Shown one piece after another: positions 1-5,987 of a DNA stretch of 7,197 nucleotides. The stretch is from Pseudomonadota bacterium. GTDB taxonomy: Bacteria; Pseudomonadota; Alphaproteobacteria; Rhodospirillales; 2-02-FULL-58-16. How positions within the stretch are numbered: position 1 is the stretch's first letter; each line of letters starts with the position of its first letter. The position numbers and the translations under genes are program-made. The DNA lies in contig JADFHR010000165.1 in assembly GCA_022567015.1 (NCBI GenBank), positions 1-7,197 of the forward strand, read 5' to 3'. Under the pieces are notes generated by a model. The model was not told the DNA's origin, did not search any database, and saw only the letters and a list, made by a program, of their open reading frames with translations.

Positions 1-55
1 GCATCGCGAAGCGTGCGCGACGCCGTCCGAAAGCCTTGGTAAGCCGCCGTTGCGG
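1..55. other. left-edge stretch, no assignable gene
   Basis: No gene can be assigned here. Two plus-strand frames enter from the left and stop soon: one at 40-42 (TAA) and one at 93-95 (TGA). Either could be the 3' tail of a gene lying outside the window, but too few codons are visible to judge. The stretch contains a small GC-rich hairpin (TCGCG at 4-8, CGCGA at 16-20). The nested inverted repeat begins immediately to the right. Confidence 0.4.
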
Positions 56-149
56 TCGCGTAGGCGGCCCGTCGGAGGGCGTCGAAAAGTTTTGACGATG
101 CGCCGCATCGCCTGCAACTTTCCTCCTACCCGACGAGCCGCCTACGCGA
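56..149. repeat. nested long inverted repeat (possible intergenic repeat or structured RNA)
   Basis: The outer arms 56-75 and 130-149 are reverse complements at 19 of 20 positions; the exception is C69 opposite A136, which becomes a G-U wobble in leftward RNA. Inside them, 76-78 can pair with 125-127, 86-91 (AAAGTT) with 116-121 (AACTTT), and 96-102 (CGATGCG) with 104-110 (CGCATCG) around a single central base. The whole unit can therefore fold into one long, bulged hairpin on either strand. It lies beyond the end of the polA operon and is flanked by no recognisable gene. It could be a dispersed MITE-like or REP-like element, a processing or termination structure, or a small RNA. The pairing is directly visible; its role is inference. 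Confidence 0.7.
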
Positions 150-168
150 TCTCTATGAGTCATGATCA

Positions 169-196
169 GCGCCCCTTGGTATATACCAAGGGGCGC
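169..196 (-). terminator. perfect palindrome, probable end of the polA operon
   Basis: The left arm 169-182 (GCGCCCCTTGGTAT) is exactly the reverse complement of 183-196. As RNA it would form a strong stem of about 12 bp with an AUAU loop. It starts 14 bases past the TAA stop of the leftward 115-residue gene, where a terminator is expected. No T-run follows in the leftward direction (the next bases read TGATCATG), so a canonical intrinsic terminator is not fully met. It may instead protect the 3' end of the mRNA, work with Rho, or bind a dimeric regulator. Confidence 0.55.
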
Positions 197-210
197 CGTC
201 ATCGGCACCG

Positions 211-558
211 TTATTTTTTCGGCGTCCTCTTGCCCCAGTCGATGTTGATCAACAGGGAAATGCCGTCGTTGCCCGGTTGCAGGACCTTCTGGGCGCTGCG
301 CGGAAGCGGAACGTTTATGCTGCTGCAGTAGCGGATGAGGGCGGCGGCCACCTGGTCGCGGCTCAGTTCGACCTCGTTGGCCTCCTCCGGCCCGGTGTCG
401 GCGTACTTGAGAACGACCATCGCCTCGGGGTCGGTGCGCACCTCCAGGTCCTCGATGTTCTTGTCGGGCAGCCGGATCTTCGAGCGCAGGCAGTAATCGA
501 TGACCGCCGCCTGCACCTCTTCCTTGGAAAAAAGGATTTTTCTGAGTTCCTCGGGCAC
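211..558 (-). CDS. hypothetical protein, 115 aa, two tandem copies of a ~42-residue unit
   Basis: I do not recognise the family and assign no function. The start is a GTG at 558, with a purine-rich site (GGAGAGG) about 9 bases upstream. The gene begins 21 bases after the polA stop and so looks like the last gene of the polA operon. The protein is acidic with a basic tail ending KRTPKK. Residues 10-51 align without gaps to 65-106 at an offset of 55. Shared positions are S11/S66, V15/V70, A17-A18/A72-A73, I20/I75, Y22-C23/Y77-C78, L30-P31/L85-P86, L38/L93 and D43/D98. Each unit looks like a helix (consensus xVxAAxIxYC), a loop with LP, then a hydrophobic beta strand. There is no signal peptide or membrane segment, so it is probably cytosolic. 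The conserved YC pair in each unit might reflect structural or metal-binding cysteines, but only one Cys per unit is seen. Confidence 0.8.
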   Translation of the reverse strand: MPEELRKILFSKEEVQAAVIDYCLRSKIRLPDKNIEDLEVRTDPEAMVVLKYADTGPEEANEVELSRDQVAAALIRYCSSINVPLPRSAQKVLQPGNDGISLLINIDWGKRTPKK

Positions 559-579
559 CGCTGTCTGCCTCTCCGATTC

Positions 580-3357
580 CTAATGGGCCTCGTCCCAGTT
601 GTACCCGACGCCCGTATCCAACACCAGCGGCACCTCCAGCGAGGCCGCCGACCCCATTACCTTTTTGACCAGCGCCGCCGTGTCGTCCACTTCCGCCTCG
701 GGGACCTCGAAGACCAGCTCGTCGTGGACCTGCAGCAGCATGCGCGCGCTTAAGGACGCGTCCAGAAGGGCGCCGGGCAACCGCACCATGGCGCGCTTGA
801 TGATGTCCGCCGCGCCCCCCTGGAGGGGAGCGTTGATGGCGGCGCGCTCGGCGAAGCTTTTGCGCGCCGGGTTCTTGTCGTTGATCCCGCGCAGGTGGCA
901 CTTGCGTCCGAAAAGGGTGGTCACGTACCCCTGCGCGCGGGCCTCGACCTTGGTGCGCTCCATGTAGTCGCGGATGCCGGGATAGCGCTCGAAATAGGCC
1001 TTGATGTAGGCGCCGGCCTGGGATCGGGGGATTCCCAGCTGGCGCGCCAGGCCAAAGGCGGAGATGCCGTAGATGATGCCGAAGTTGATGGCCTTCGCCT
1101 GGCGCCGGACCATGGGATCCATGCCTTCCACGGGCACGCCGAAGACCTGGGACGCGGTCAGGGCGTGGATATCGATGCCGTCGCGGAAGGCATCCTTGAG
1201 CGCCTCGATCCCGGCCACGTGGGCGAGCAGCCTCAACTCGATCTGGGAATAATCGGCGGACAGCAGGGTCCAGCCCTTCTCGGCCACGAAGGCGCGGCGG
1301 ATCTTGCGTCCCTCCTCGGTGCGCACGGGAATGTTCTGGAGATTGGGATTGCTCGAACTGAGCCGCCCGGTGGACGCCCCGGTCTGGTTATAAGAGGTGT
1401 GCACCCGTCCCGTCGCCGGGTTGATCTCGCCGACCAGGGTGTCGGTATAGGTGTTCTTGAGCTTCGCCAGCTGCCGCCAGTCCAGCACCCGGGCCGGCAG
1501 GTCGTGGCCCTGGGCGGCCAGGTCTTCGAGCACGTCGGCGCTGGTCACGTAGGCGTCGGTCTTGCCGCTCTTTTTTGCGCCCGGCAGCCCCATCTCGTCG
1601 AACAGCACTTCGCCCAGTTGTTTGGGCGAGCCGACGTTGAACGGGTGGCCGGCAAGGCCGTGGATTTTCTCCTGCAACCCTTCCAGGCGAACGGCGAAAT
1701 CGTCGCTCAGGCGCTTCAACTGACCGGCTTCGACGCGAATGCCCGTGCGCTCCATCTGCTCGAGCACCGGGATCAGGGGACGTTCGATGGTCTCGTAGAC
1801 ACCGACCATGTGCTCGGCCACCAGCCGCGGCTTCAAAAGCCGGTGCAGGCGCCCGGTCACGTCGGCGTCCTCGGCGGCATAGTCCAGGGCCTTGTCCAGG
1901 GGCACCTGGTCGAAGGTGATCCGGGTCTTGCCGGTGCCGGCCACGTCCTTGAACTTGATCGTCTGGTGATCCAGATGGAGGGCCGCCAATTCGTCCATGC
2001 CGTGGCCGTGCAGGCCGCCCTCGAGCACGTAGGACAGCACCATGGTGTCGTCCACGGGCGTCACCGGAATCCCGTGGCGGCGGAGGACGTGCATGTCGTA
2101 CTTGATGTTGTGCCCGATCTTCAGCACCGAGGCGTCCCCGAGCAGGGGCTTGAGCAGCGCCAGCGCCTCGTCCACGGGGATCTGGAGCGGCGGCGCCTCG
2201 CCGGCGGCGCCCTTGCCGCCGCCGCCGTCGCCCAGGTCCAGGGAACCTTGGCGTGCCGGCGTCGTGTGGGCCAGGGGCACGTAGCAGGCGCGCCCGGCGC
2301 CAATGGACAGGGACAGGCCCACCAGGTCGGCGCGCATGGCGTCGAGGGACGTGGTTTCGGTGTCCACGGCGACGACGCCGGCCTCGTATGCCTGGGCTAT
2401 CCAGCGCTTGAGCGCCTCGGTGCCCTGCACCAGCTCGTAGGCGGTTTCCTCCGGCGCCGGCGGCGCGCCCCCGGCCCGGGCGCCCGCGGCGGCCGGCGCC
2501 AGGCGGCTTTCCATCTTGCCAAGGAGGGACTTGAAGGCCTGTTCCCTGAGGAACCCGAGCAGAACCTCGGCCTCGGGCTCGCGCACGGCGAAGGAGTCGA
2601 TCGTATCGGTCACCGGGACGTCGTCGCGGAGGGTCACCAGATCGCGCGAGATGCGGGCGTTCCCGGCCTGCTCGATGAGGGCCTGGCGGCGCTTCGGCTG
2701 CTTGATCTCGCCGGCGCGCGCCAGCACCGTATCCAGGTCCCCGTACTCGTTGATGAGCGCCGCCGCCGTCTTCACGCCGATCCCCGCCACCCCGGGCACG
2801 TTGTCGGACGAATCCCCGGCCAGCGCCTGCACGTCGATCACCCTGTCCGGGCCGACGCCGAACTTTTCGCGCACCTGCTCGGGCCCGATTCTCCGGTTCT
2901 TCATGGCGTCGAGCATGGTCACGCCCTCGCCCACCAGTTGCATCATGTCCTTGTCCGACGAGACGATGGTGACCTCGGCGCCCGCCTCCCGGGCCTGGCG
3001 GGTATAGGTGGCGATCAGATCGTCGGCCTCGTATCCCGCCAACTCCACCGCCGCGATGTTGAGGGCGCGGGTGGCCTCGCGCACCAGCGCGAACTGGGGG
3101 ATGAGGTCGTCCGGCGGCGGCGGCCGGTTGGCCTTGTATGCGGGGTAGATGTCGTTGCGGAACGTGCGGCGCGCGGTGTCGAAAAGCACCGCGATGTGAT
3201 CGGCGTCGGTCTCTTCGACGAGCTTCATGATCATGGTGGTGAAGCCGTAGACGGCGTTCACCAGGGTCCCGTCTGGCCGCGTCATCTCCTTCGGCAGCGC
3301 ATGGTAGGCGCGGAAGATGAAGCCCGAGCCGTCGATCAGGAAGACGTGGCGGGGCAT
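580..3357 (-). CDS. polA: DNA polymerase I
   Basis: Full-length Pol I (925 aa; E. coli has 928) for Okazaki-fragment maturation and repair synthesis in the cytoplasm. Three domains are present. The 5'-3' nuclease spans residues 1-290, with acidic metal ligands at D9, E110-A-D-D113 (GYEADD), D135/D137 (SSDKD) and D182/D185 (GDSSDNVPG). The 3'-5' exonuclease spans about 305-510, with Exo I DTE (332-334), Exo II around N417-D421 and Exo III Y493-x3-D497; all catalytic residues are kept, so proofreading should be active. The polymerase domain runs from about 520 to 925, with motif A DYSQIELR (702-709), motif B RRQAKAINFGIIYG (751-764; Phe at 759, as is usual for discriminating against dideoxynucleotides), and motif C VHDE (877-880). 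The ATG is preceded by GAGG four bases away. The gene starts 14 bases after the zf-CHCC stop. One oddity is a Gly-rich stretch at 371-389 in the exonuclease domain. Confidence 0.98.
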   Translation of the reverse strand: MPRHVFLIDGSGFIFRAYHALPKEMTRPDGTLVNAVYGFTTMIMKLVEETDADHIAVLFDTARRTFRNDIYPAYKANRPPPPDDLIPQFALVREATRALNIAAVELAGYEADDLIATYTRQAREAGAEVTIVSSDKDMMQLVGEGVTMLDAMKNRRIGPEQVREKFGVGPDRVIDVQALAGDSSDNVPGVAGIGVKTAAALINEYGDLDTVLARAGEIKQPKRRQALIEQAGNARISRDLVTLRDDVPVTDTIDSFAVREPEAEVLLGFLREQAFKSLLGKMESRLAPAAAGARAGGAPPAPEETAYELVQGTEALKRWIAQAYEAGVVAVDTETTSLDAMRADLVGLSLSIGAGRACYVPLAHTTPARQGSLDLGDGGGGKGAAGEAPPLQIPVDEALALLKPLLGDASVLKIGHNIKYDMHVLRRHGIPVTPVDDTMVLSYVLEGGLHGHGMDELAALHLDHQTIKFKDVAGTGKTRITFDQVPLDKALDYAAEDADVTGRLHRLLKPRLVAEHMVGVYETIERPLIPVLEQMERTGIRVEAGQLKRLSDDFAVRLEGLQEKIHGLAGHPFNVGSPKQLGEVLFDEMGLPGAKKSGKTDAYVTSADVLEDLAAQGHDLPARVLDWRQLAKLKNTYTDTLVGEINPATGRVHTSYNQTGASTGRLSSSNPNLQNIPVRTEEGRKIRRAFVAEKGWTLLSADYSQIELRLLAHVAGIEALKDAFRDGIDIHALTASQVFGVPVEGMDPMVRRQAKAINFGIIYGISAFGLARQLGIPRSQAGAYIKAYFERYPGIRDYMERTKVEARAQGYVTTLFGRKCHLRGINDKNPARKSFAERAAINAPLQGGAADIIKRAMVRLPGALLDASLSARMLLQVHDELVFEVPEAEVDDTAALVKKVMGSAASLEVPLVLDTGVGYNWDEAH

Positions 3358-3371
3358 CGCCTCGGGGCCGT

Positions 3372-3551
3372 TCAGTCCCCGGCCGCGGGTTCGGCGTCCG
3401 TGGTCAGGATGTAGCGGCGCGAACAGTAGGGGCAGACGATTTCGCCCTCGTCGCCGATCTTCAGATACACCTTCGGATGGCCCAGCGCGCCGCCGCCGCC
3501 GTCACAGCCCACCGTGGCGGATTCAACGTAGACCGGCTCCCCTGGCTCCAT
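3372..3551 (-). CDS. zinc-finger domain-containing protein (zf-CHCC family), 59 aa
   Basis: Small protein of the zf-CHCC family (Pfam PF10276), which is related to the zinc-binding part of the mitochondrial complex I subunit NDUFS6. The ligands are visible as C16, H25, C40 and C43, in CDGGGGALGHPKVYL and EIVCPYCSRRYIL. It probably binds one Zn ion in the cytoplasm; its role in bacteria is not well established. I chose the ATG at 3551 (59 aa) over an in-frame GTG at 3578 because relatives start a short distance before the finger. In addition, the likely promoter would place transcription starting near 3582, leaving almost no leader for the GTG. No strong Shine-Dalgarno sequence precedes either start. 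It is the first gene of the leftward cluster with polA. Confidence 0.88.
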   Translation of the reverse strand: MEPGEPVYVESATVGCDGGGGALGHPKVYLKIGDEGEIVCPYCSRRYILTTDAEPAAGD

Positions 3552-3588
3552 GGCGCACCCAAAGACCGTTGACCGCACGGATGGTCGG

Positions 3589-3616
3589 ATGATACCGATT
3601 GGCGCCGTACAATCAA
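3589..3616 (-). promoter_or_regulatory. putative sigma70-type promoter for zf-CHCC-polA operon
   Basis: Read leftward, TTGATT (3616-3611) and TATCAT (3594-3589) are separated by 16 bases. They match the -35 consensus at 4 of 6 and the -10 consensus at 5 of 6 positions. Transcription would start near 3582, about 30 bases before the chosen ATG. The element lies in the divergent intergenic region of 172 bases. It is predicted from the sequence only. Confidence 0.5.
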
Positions 3617-3689
3617 TGTCCAGTTCCCTGGGCGGACGCCGCCGGTTTCCCGGTTTCCGTGGGCCCCGCCGGGGATTTTCATAAACTGA

Positions 3690-3717
3690 TTGCCTAGCGG
3701 CCTGTATCAGCTAAATA
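3690..3717 (+). promoter_or_regulatory. weak promoter candidate for the ABC ATPase-hydrolase pair
   Basis: TTGCCT (3690-3695) and TAAATA (3712-3717) are spaced by 16 bases. The -35 box matches consensus at 4 of 6 positions and the -10 only at 3 of 6. If used, transcription would begin around 3724, at the start codon itself, giving a leaderless message. That would fit the absence of a Shine-Dalgarno sequence before this gene. The evidence is thin. Confidence 0.25.
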
Positions 3718-3723
3718 GCATCC

Positions 3724-4683
3724 ATGTCCGCCAATGTCCCGGAGAACGCCGTCGAGACCGTAGACCTGTGCAAGACCTATCGCGCCGACGGCGGCCAGCC
3801 GCCCAAGAGGGCCCTGAAGGACGTCACCCTGAACATCCCCCGCGGGTCGTTCTTCGGCCTTCTCGGACCCAACGGGGCCGGCAAGTCCACGCTCATCAAC
3901 ATCCTTGCCGGGCTGGTCATCCGGACCTCGGGCGAGGCGCGGGTCTGGGGCTTCGACATCGACCGCGACATGCGCGCCGCGCGCCGCGCCATCGGCGTCG
4001 TGCCCCAGGAATTGAACATCGACCCCTTCTTCACGCCGCGCGAACTCCTGGAACTGCAGGCCGGGCTCTACGGGGTGGCGAAAGCGGACCGCCACACCGA
4101 CGAAATCCTCGCCGCCGTCGGCCTGACGGAGCAGGCCGGGGCGTACGCGCGCACCCTATCGGGCGGCATGCGGCGGCGGCTTCTGGTCGCCAAGGCGATG
4201 ATCCATGCGCCCCTGGTCCTGGTGCTGGACGAGCCCACGGCCGGTGTCGACATCGACCTGCGCCGGCAGCTGTGGACCTATGTGCGCGCCATGAACGCGC
4301 GCGGCACCACCGTGCTGCTCACCACCCATTACCTGGAAGAGGCGCAGGCGCTCTGCGACCGCATCGCCATCATCAACCATGGCCGCCTGATCGCCTGTGA
4401 CACCACCGAGGCCCTTTTGCGCCGCCTGGACGCCAAGGAAATGGCGGTGACGCTCAGCGCCGACATCGATGCCGTGCCCGGGGAACTCAGCTCCTTCAAC
4501 GTCGAACTCCGCAACGGCCGGCAGCTGGTGTTCCACTACCCGCCGAGCAAGACCCACAGCGGCGAGATTCTCGCCGCCGTGCAAAGGGCCGGGCTGACCG
4601 TCATCGACCTGGTGACCAGGGAGGCGGACCTGGAGGACATCTTCCTGCGCCTGACCGGCCAGCCGGAAGAGGAAACCCCATGA
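3724..4683 (+). CDS. ABC-2 type transporter ATP-binding protein (YadG-like)
   Basis: Cytoplasmic ATPase subunit (319 aa) of an ABC-2 type exporter, closest in style to E. coli YadG. All ATPase motifs are intact: Walker A GPNGAGKST (48-56), Q-loop Q95 (VVPQ), signature LSGGM (145-149), Walker B LVLVLDE (164-170), D-loop AGVD (173-176) and H-loop H202. Residues from about 235 to 319 form the extra C-terminal domain common in this subfamily, including the LEDIFLRLTG tail. The ATG at 3724 has no Shine-Dalgarno sequence upstream. The usual partner, a six-helix ABC-2 permease, is not next to it. Instead the stop overlaps the start of a lipoprotein hydrolase gene by ATGA, implying co-transcription and translational coupling. 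The substrate cannot be told; envelope lipid or polysaccharide export is a guess from the neighbour. Confidence 0.93.
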   Translation: MSANVPENAVETVDLCKTYRADGGQPPKRALKDVTLNIPRGSFFGLLGPNGAGKSTLINILAGLVIRTSGEARVWGFDIDRDMRAARRAIGVVPQELNIDPFFTPRELLELQAGLYGVAKADRHTDEILAAVGLTEQAGAYARTLSGGMRRRLLVAKAMIHAPLVLVLDEPTAGVDIDLRRQLWTYVRAMNARGTTVLLTTHYLEEAQALCDRIAIINHGRLIACDTTEALLRRLDAKEMAVTLSADIDAVPGELSSFNVELRNGRQLVFHYPPSKTHSGEILAAVQRAGLTVIDLVTREADLEDIFLRLTGQPEEETP

Positions 4684-5753
4684 CCGTGGCGGCGCGCCCG
4701 GGCCGGGGACGGCGCGCATGGCGGGCGCCGTCGGCGCTGCTGCTCATCGCCGTGCTCATGTCCGTGGTGTCCGTCGCCGCCTGCGCGCCGCGGGTGAACG
4801 CGCCCGGTCCCGCCGTCACCCGGCCGGCCCTGGCGGCGGACGGTTTCCTCGCCGCCGACGGGGAAAAACTGCCGCTGCGCACCTGGATGCCGGAGGACGG
4901 GGCGCCCAGGGCGGTCATCGTCGCCCTGCACGGGTTCAACGATTACAGCAATTTCTTCACCGACCCCGGGACCTTCCTGGCGACCGAGGGAATCGCCACC
5001 TACGCCTACGACCAGCGCGGCTTCGGGCAAACGCGGCAGCCCGGACTGTGGTCGGGCGTCGGGGCCTATGCCGACGACCTCAAGGCGGTCACCGAAGCCG
5101 TGCGCCGGCGCCATCCCGGGGTGCCCCTCTATCTGCTTGGCGAGAGCATGGGGGGCGCCGTGATCATGGTCGCCATGACCGGCCCCGGCGCGCCCGAGGT
5201 GGACGGCATCATCCTCTCGTCGCCGGCGGTGTGGGGGCGCTCGACCATGCCCTGGTACCAACGCCTGGCCCTCTGGCTGGGCGCCCATACGGTGCCCTGG
5301 ATGACGGTGACGGGCCGCGGCCTGGGAATAAAGCCGTCGGACAACATCGAGATGCTGCGCGCCCTCGGGCGCGACCCCCTGGTCATCAAGGAAACCCGCG
5401 TCGACACCATTTACGGGCTGGTCAACCTGATGGACGCGGCCCTTGAGTCCTCTGCCGCGTTCGACCGCGCGGCCCTGATCCTCTATGGCGCCCACGACGA
5501 GATCATCCCCATGGGCCCGACCCGCGCCATGGTCCGCCACCTGCCCCCATCGGCGGGCAAGCGCCAGCGCCTGGCCCTGTACGAGGACGGCTATCACATG
5601 CTGCTCAGGGACCTGCAGGCCCGGACCGTATGGGTGGACATCGCCGCCTGGATCACCGATCCGGGGGCGCCGCTGCCGTCGGGCGCCGACGAGCGGGCGG
5701 CGACGATACTTGCGAAAGACGCGGCGCCGGCGGAACGGTCGGCGGCGCCGTGA
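4680..5753 (+). CDS. alpha/beta hydrolase, probable lipoprotein (monoacylglycerol lipase/lysophospholipase family)
   Basis: Serine hydrolase of 357 aa resembling the Hydrolase_4/PldB group, which cleaves monoacylglycerols or lysophospholipids. An Arg-rich N-terminus and a hydrophobic stretch (18-34) lead to VAAC, an acceptable lipobox with C35 as the lipidated residue, so it is probably anchored in the envelope. The oxyanion motif is HGF (84-86), the nucleophile elbow GESMG has S156, the acid is probably D273 (GAHDEIIP), and the base is H306 (DGYHML). A Trp-rich lid region lies at about 185-230. The tail from about 325 is Ala/Pro-rich and unlikely to be part of the fold. The ATG overlaps the ATPase stop (ATGA), with AGAGGA six bases upstream at 4668-4673. 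The actual substrate is unknown. The family and triad are clear; lipoprotein status is likely but not certain. Confidence 0.9.
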   Translation: MTVAARPGRGRRAWRAPSALLLIAVLMSVVSVAACAPRVNAPGPAVTRPALAADGFLAADGEKLPLRTWMPEDGAPRAVIVALHGFNDYSNFFTDPGTFLATEGIATYAYDQRGFGQTRQPGLWSGVGAYADDLKAVTEAVRRRHPGVPLYLLGESMGGAVIMVAMTGPGAPEVDGIILSSPAVWGRSTMPWYQRLALWLGAHTVPWMTVTGRGLGIKPSDNIEMLRALGRDPLVIKETRVDTIYGLVNLMDAALESSAAFDRAALILYGAHDEIIPMGPTRAMVRHLPPSAGKRQRLALYEDGYHMLLRDLQARTVWVDIAAWITDPGAPLPSGADERAATILAKDAAPAERSAAP

Positions 5754-5760
5754 CCGGCGC
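5745..5760 (+). terminator. GC-rich hairpin straddling the hydrolase stop codon
   Basis: GCGCCG (5745-5750) and CGGCGC (5755-5760) form a perfect 6-bp stem around a TGAC loop that contains the TGA stop of the hydrolase gene. No T-run follows. It could slow the ribosome or polymerase, or stabilise the message end. In DNA this GC-rich a chance match is possible. Confidence 0.25.
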
Positions 5761-5820
5761 ACCTCTCCGGCCCAGGCTCCGCCGCCGGCAGCCCCTCCTC
5801 CGTCCGCTCCCCGCGCGGCG

Positions 5821-5850
5821 TTTACGCCGGGTGGGCTTATGCCGTATTGT
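5821..5850 (+). promoter_or_regulatory. putative promoter of tRNA-Arg
   Basis: TTTACG (5821-5826) and TATTGT (5845-5850) are separated by 18 bases, each matching consensus at 4 of 6 positions. They lie just upstream of the tRNA, giving a start near 5857 and a leader of about five bases. The same transcript may continue into folP. Confidence 0.45.
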
Positions 5851-5861
5851 GCGCCGCGTGC

Positions 5862-5938
5862 GCGCCCGTAGCTCAGTTGGATAGAGCGTCGGCCTCCGGA
5901 GCCGAAGGTCACAGGTTCGAATCCTGTCGGGCGCGCCA
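5862..5938 (+). tRNA. tRNA-Arg (anticodon CCG)
   Basis: A complete cloverleaf can be drawn. The acceptor stem GCGCCCG (5862-5868) pairs with CGGGCGC (5928-5934), followed by discriminator G and an encoded CCA (5936-5938). The D stem is GCTC/GAGC. The anticodon stem TCGGC/GCCGA (5889-5893 and 5901-5905) has loop CTCCGGA and anticodon CCG at 5896-5898, which reads the Arg codon CGG. The T stem is ACAGG/CCTGT with loop TTCGAAT. The variable loop is five bases. All stems pair without mismatch. CGG is a common Arg codon in the neighbouring genes. Confidence 0.98.
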
Positions 5939-5975
5939 GTCTTTTCGACAACCCGGCGCCATACCCGGGACGGGC

Positions 5976-5980
5976 GGAGG
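5976..5980 (+). promoter_or_regulatory. folP: ribosome binding site fixing the folP start
   Basis: GGAGG lies seven bases before the GTG at 5988, an ideal Shine-Dalgarno arrangement. It decides the start: the reading frame is open further upstream, but that part runs through the tRNA gene and cannot be protein-coding. Confidence 0.85.
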
Positions 5981-5987
5981 CGACGCC

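Noticed and set aside
50..331. 93-codon plus-strand frame across the left edge
   Set aside because: It spans the inverted repeat and the palindrome and then overlaps the 115-residue gene in antisense. Its composition is Arg-rich and shows no domain.
895..3414. 839-codon open frame on the plus strand opposite polA
   Set aside because: It is the antisense shadow of polA in GC-rich DNA. The translation is His/Gly/Val-rich low complexity with no family motif, while polA in the opposite strand has every expected motif.
3664..3679. CCCC-GCC-GGGG hairpin followed by ATTTT, terminator-like on the plus strand
   Set aside because: The stem is only 4 bp and no plus-strand gene ends before it. It lies inside the divergent promoter region.
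5862..5938. tRNA-Arg as an integration (att) site
   Set aside because: No repeated copy of the tRNA 3' end and no integrase gene are present in the window; folP follows directly.
4536..5951. 471-codon minus-strand open frame beginning ARPTGFEPVTFGSGG
   Set aside because: Its start is the reverse complement of tRNA-Arg, a well-known source of spurious protein predictions, and the rest is antisense to the hydrolase gene.
5847..5987. Upstream extension of the folP reading frame
   Set aside because: It runs through the tRNA (APVAQLDRASASGAEGHRFESC is a tRNA translation, positions 5862-5938). GGAGG at 5976-5980 supports the GTG at 5988 instead.
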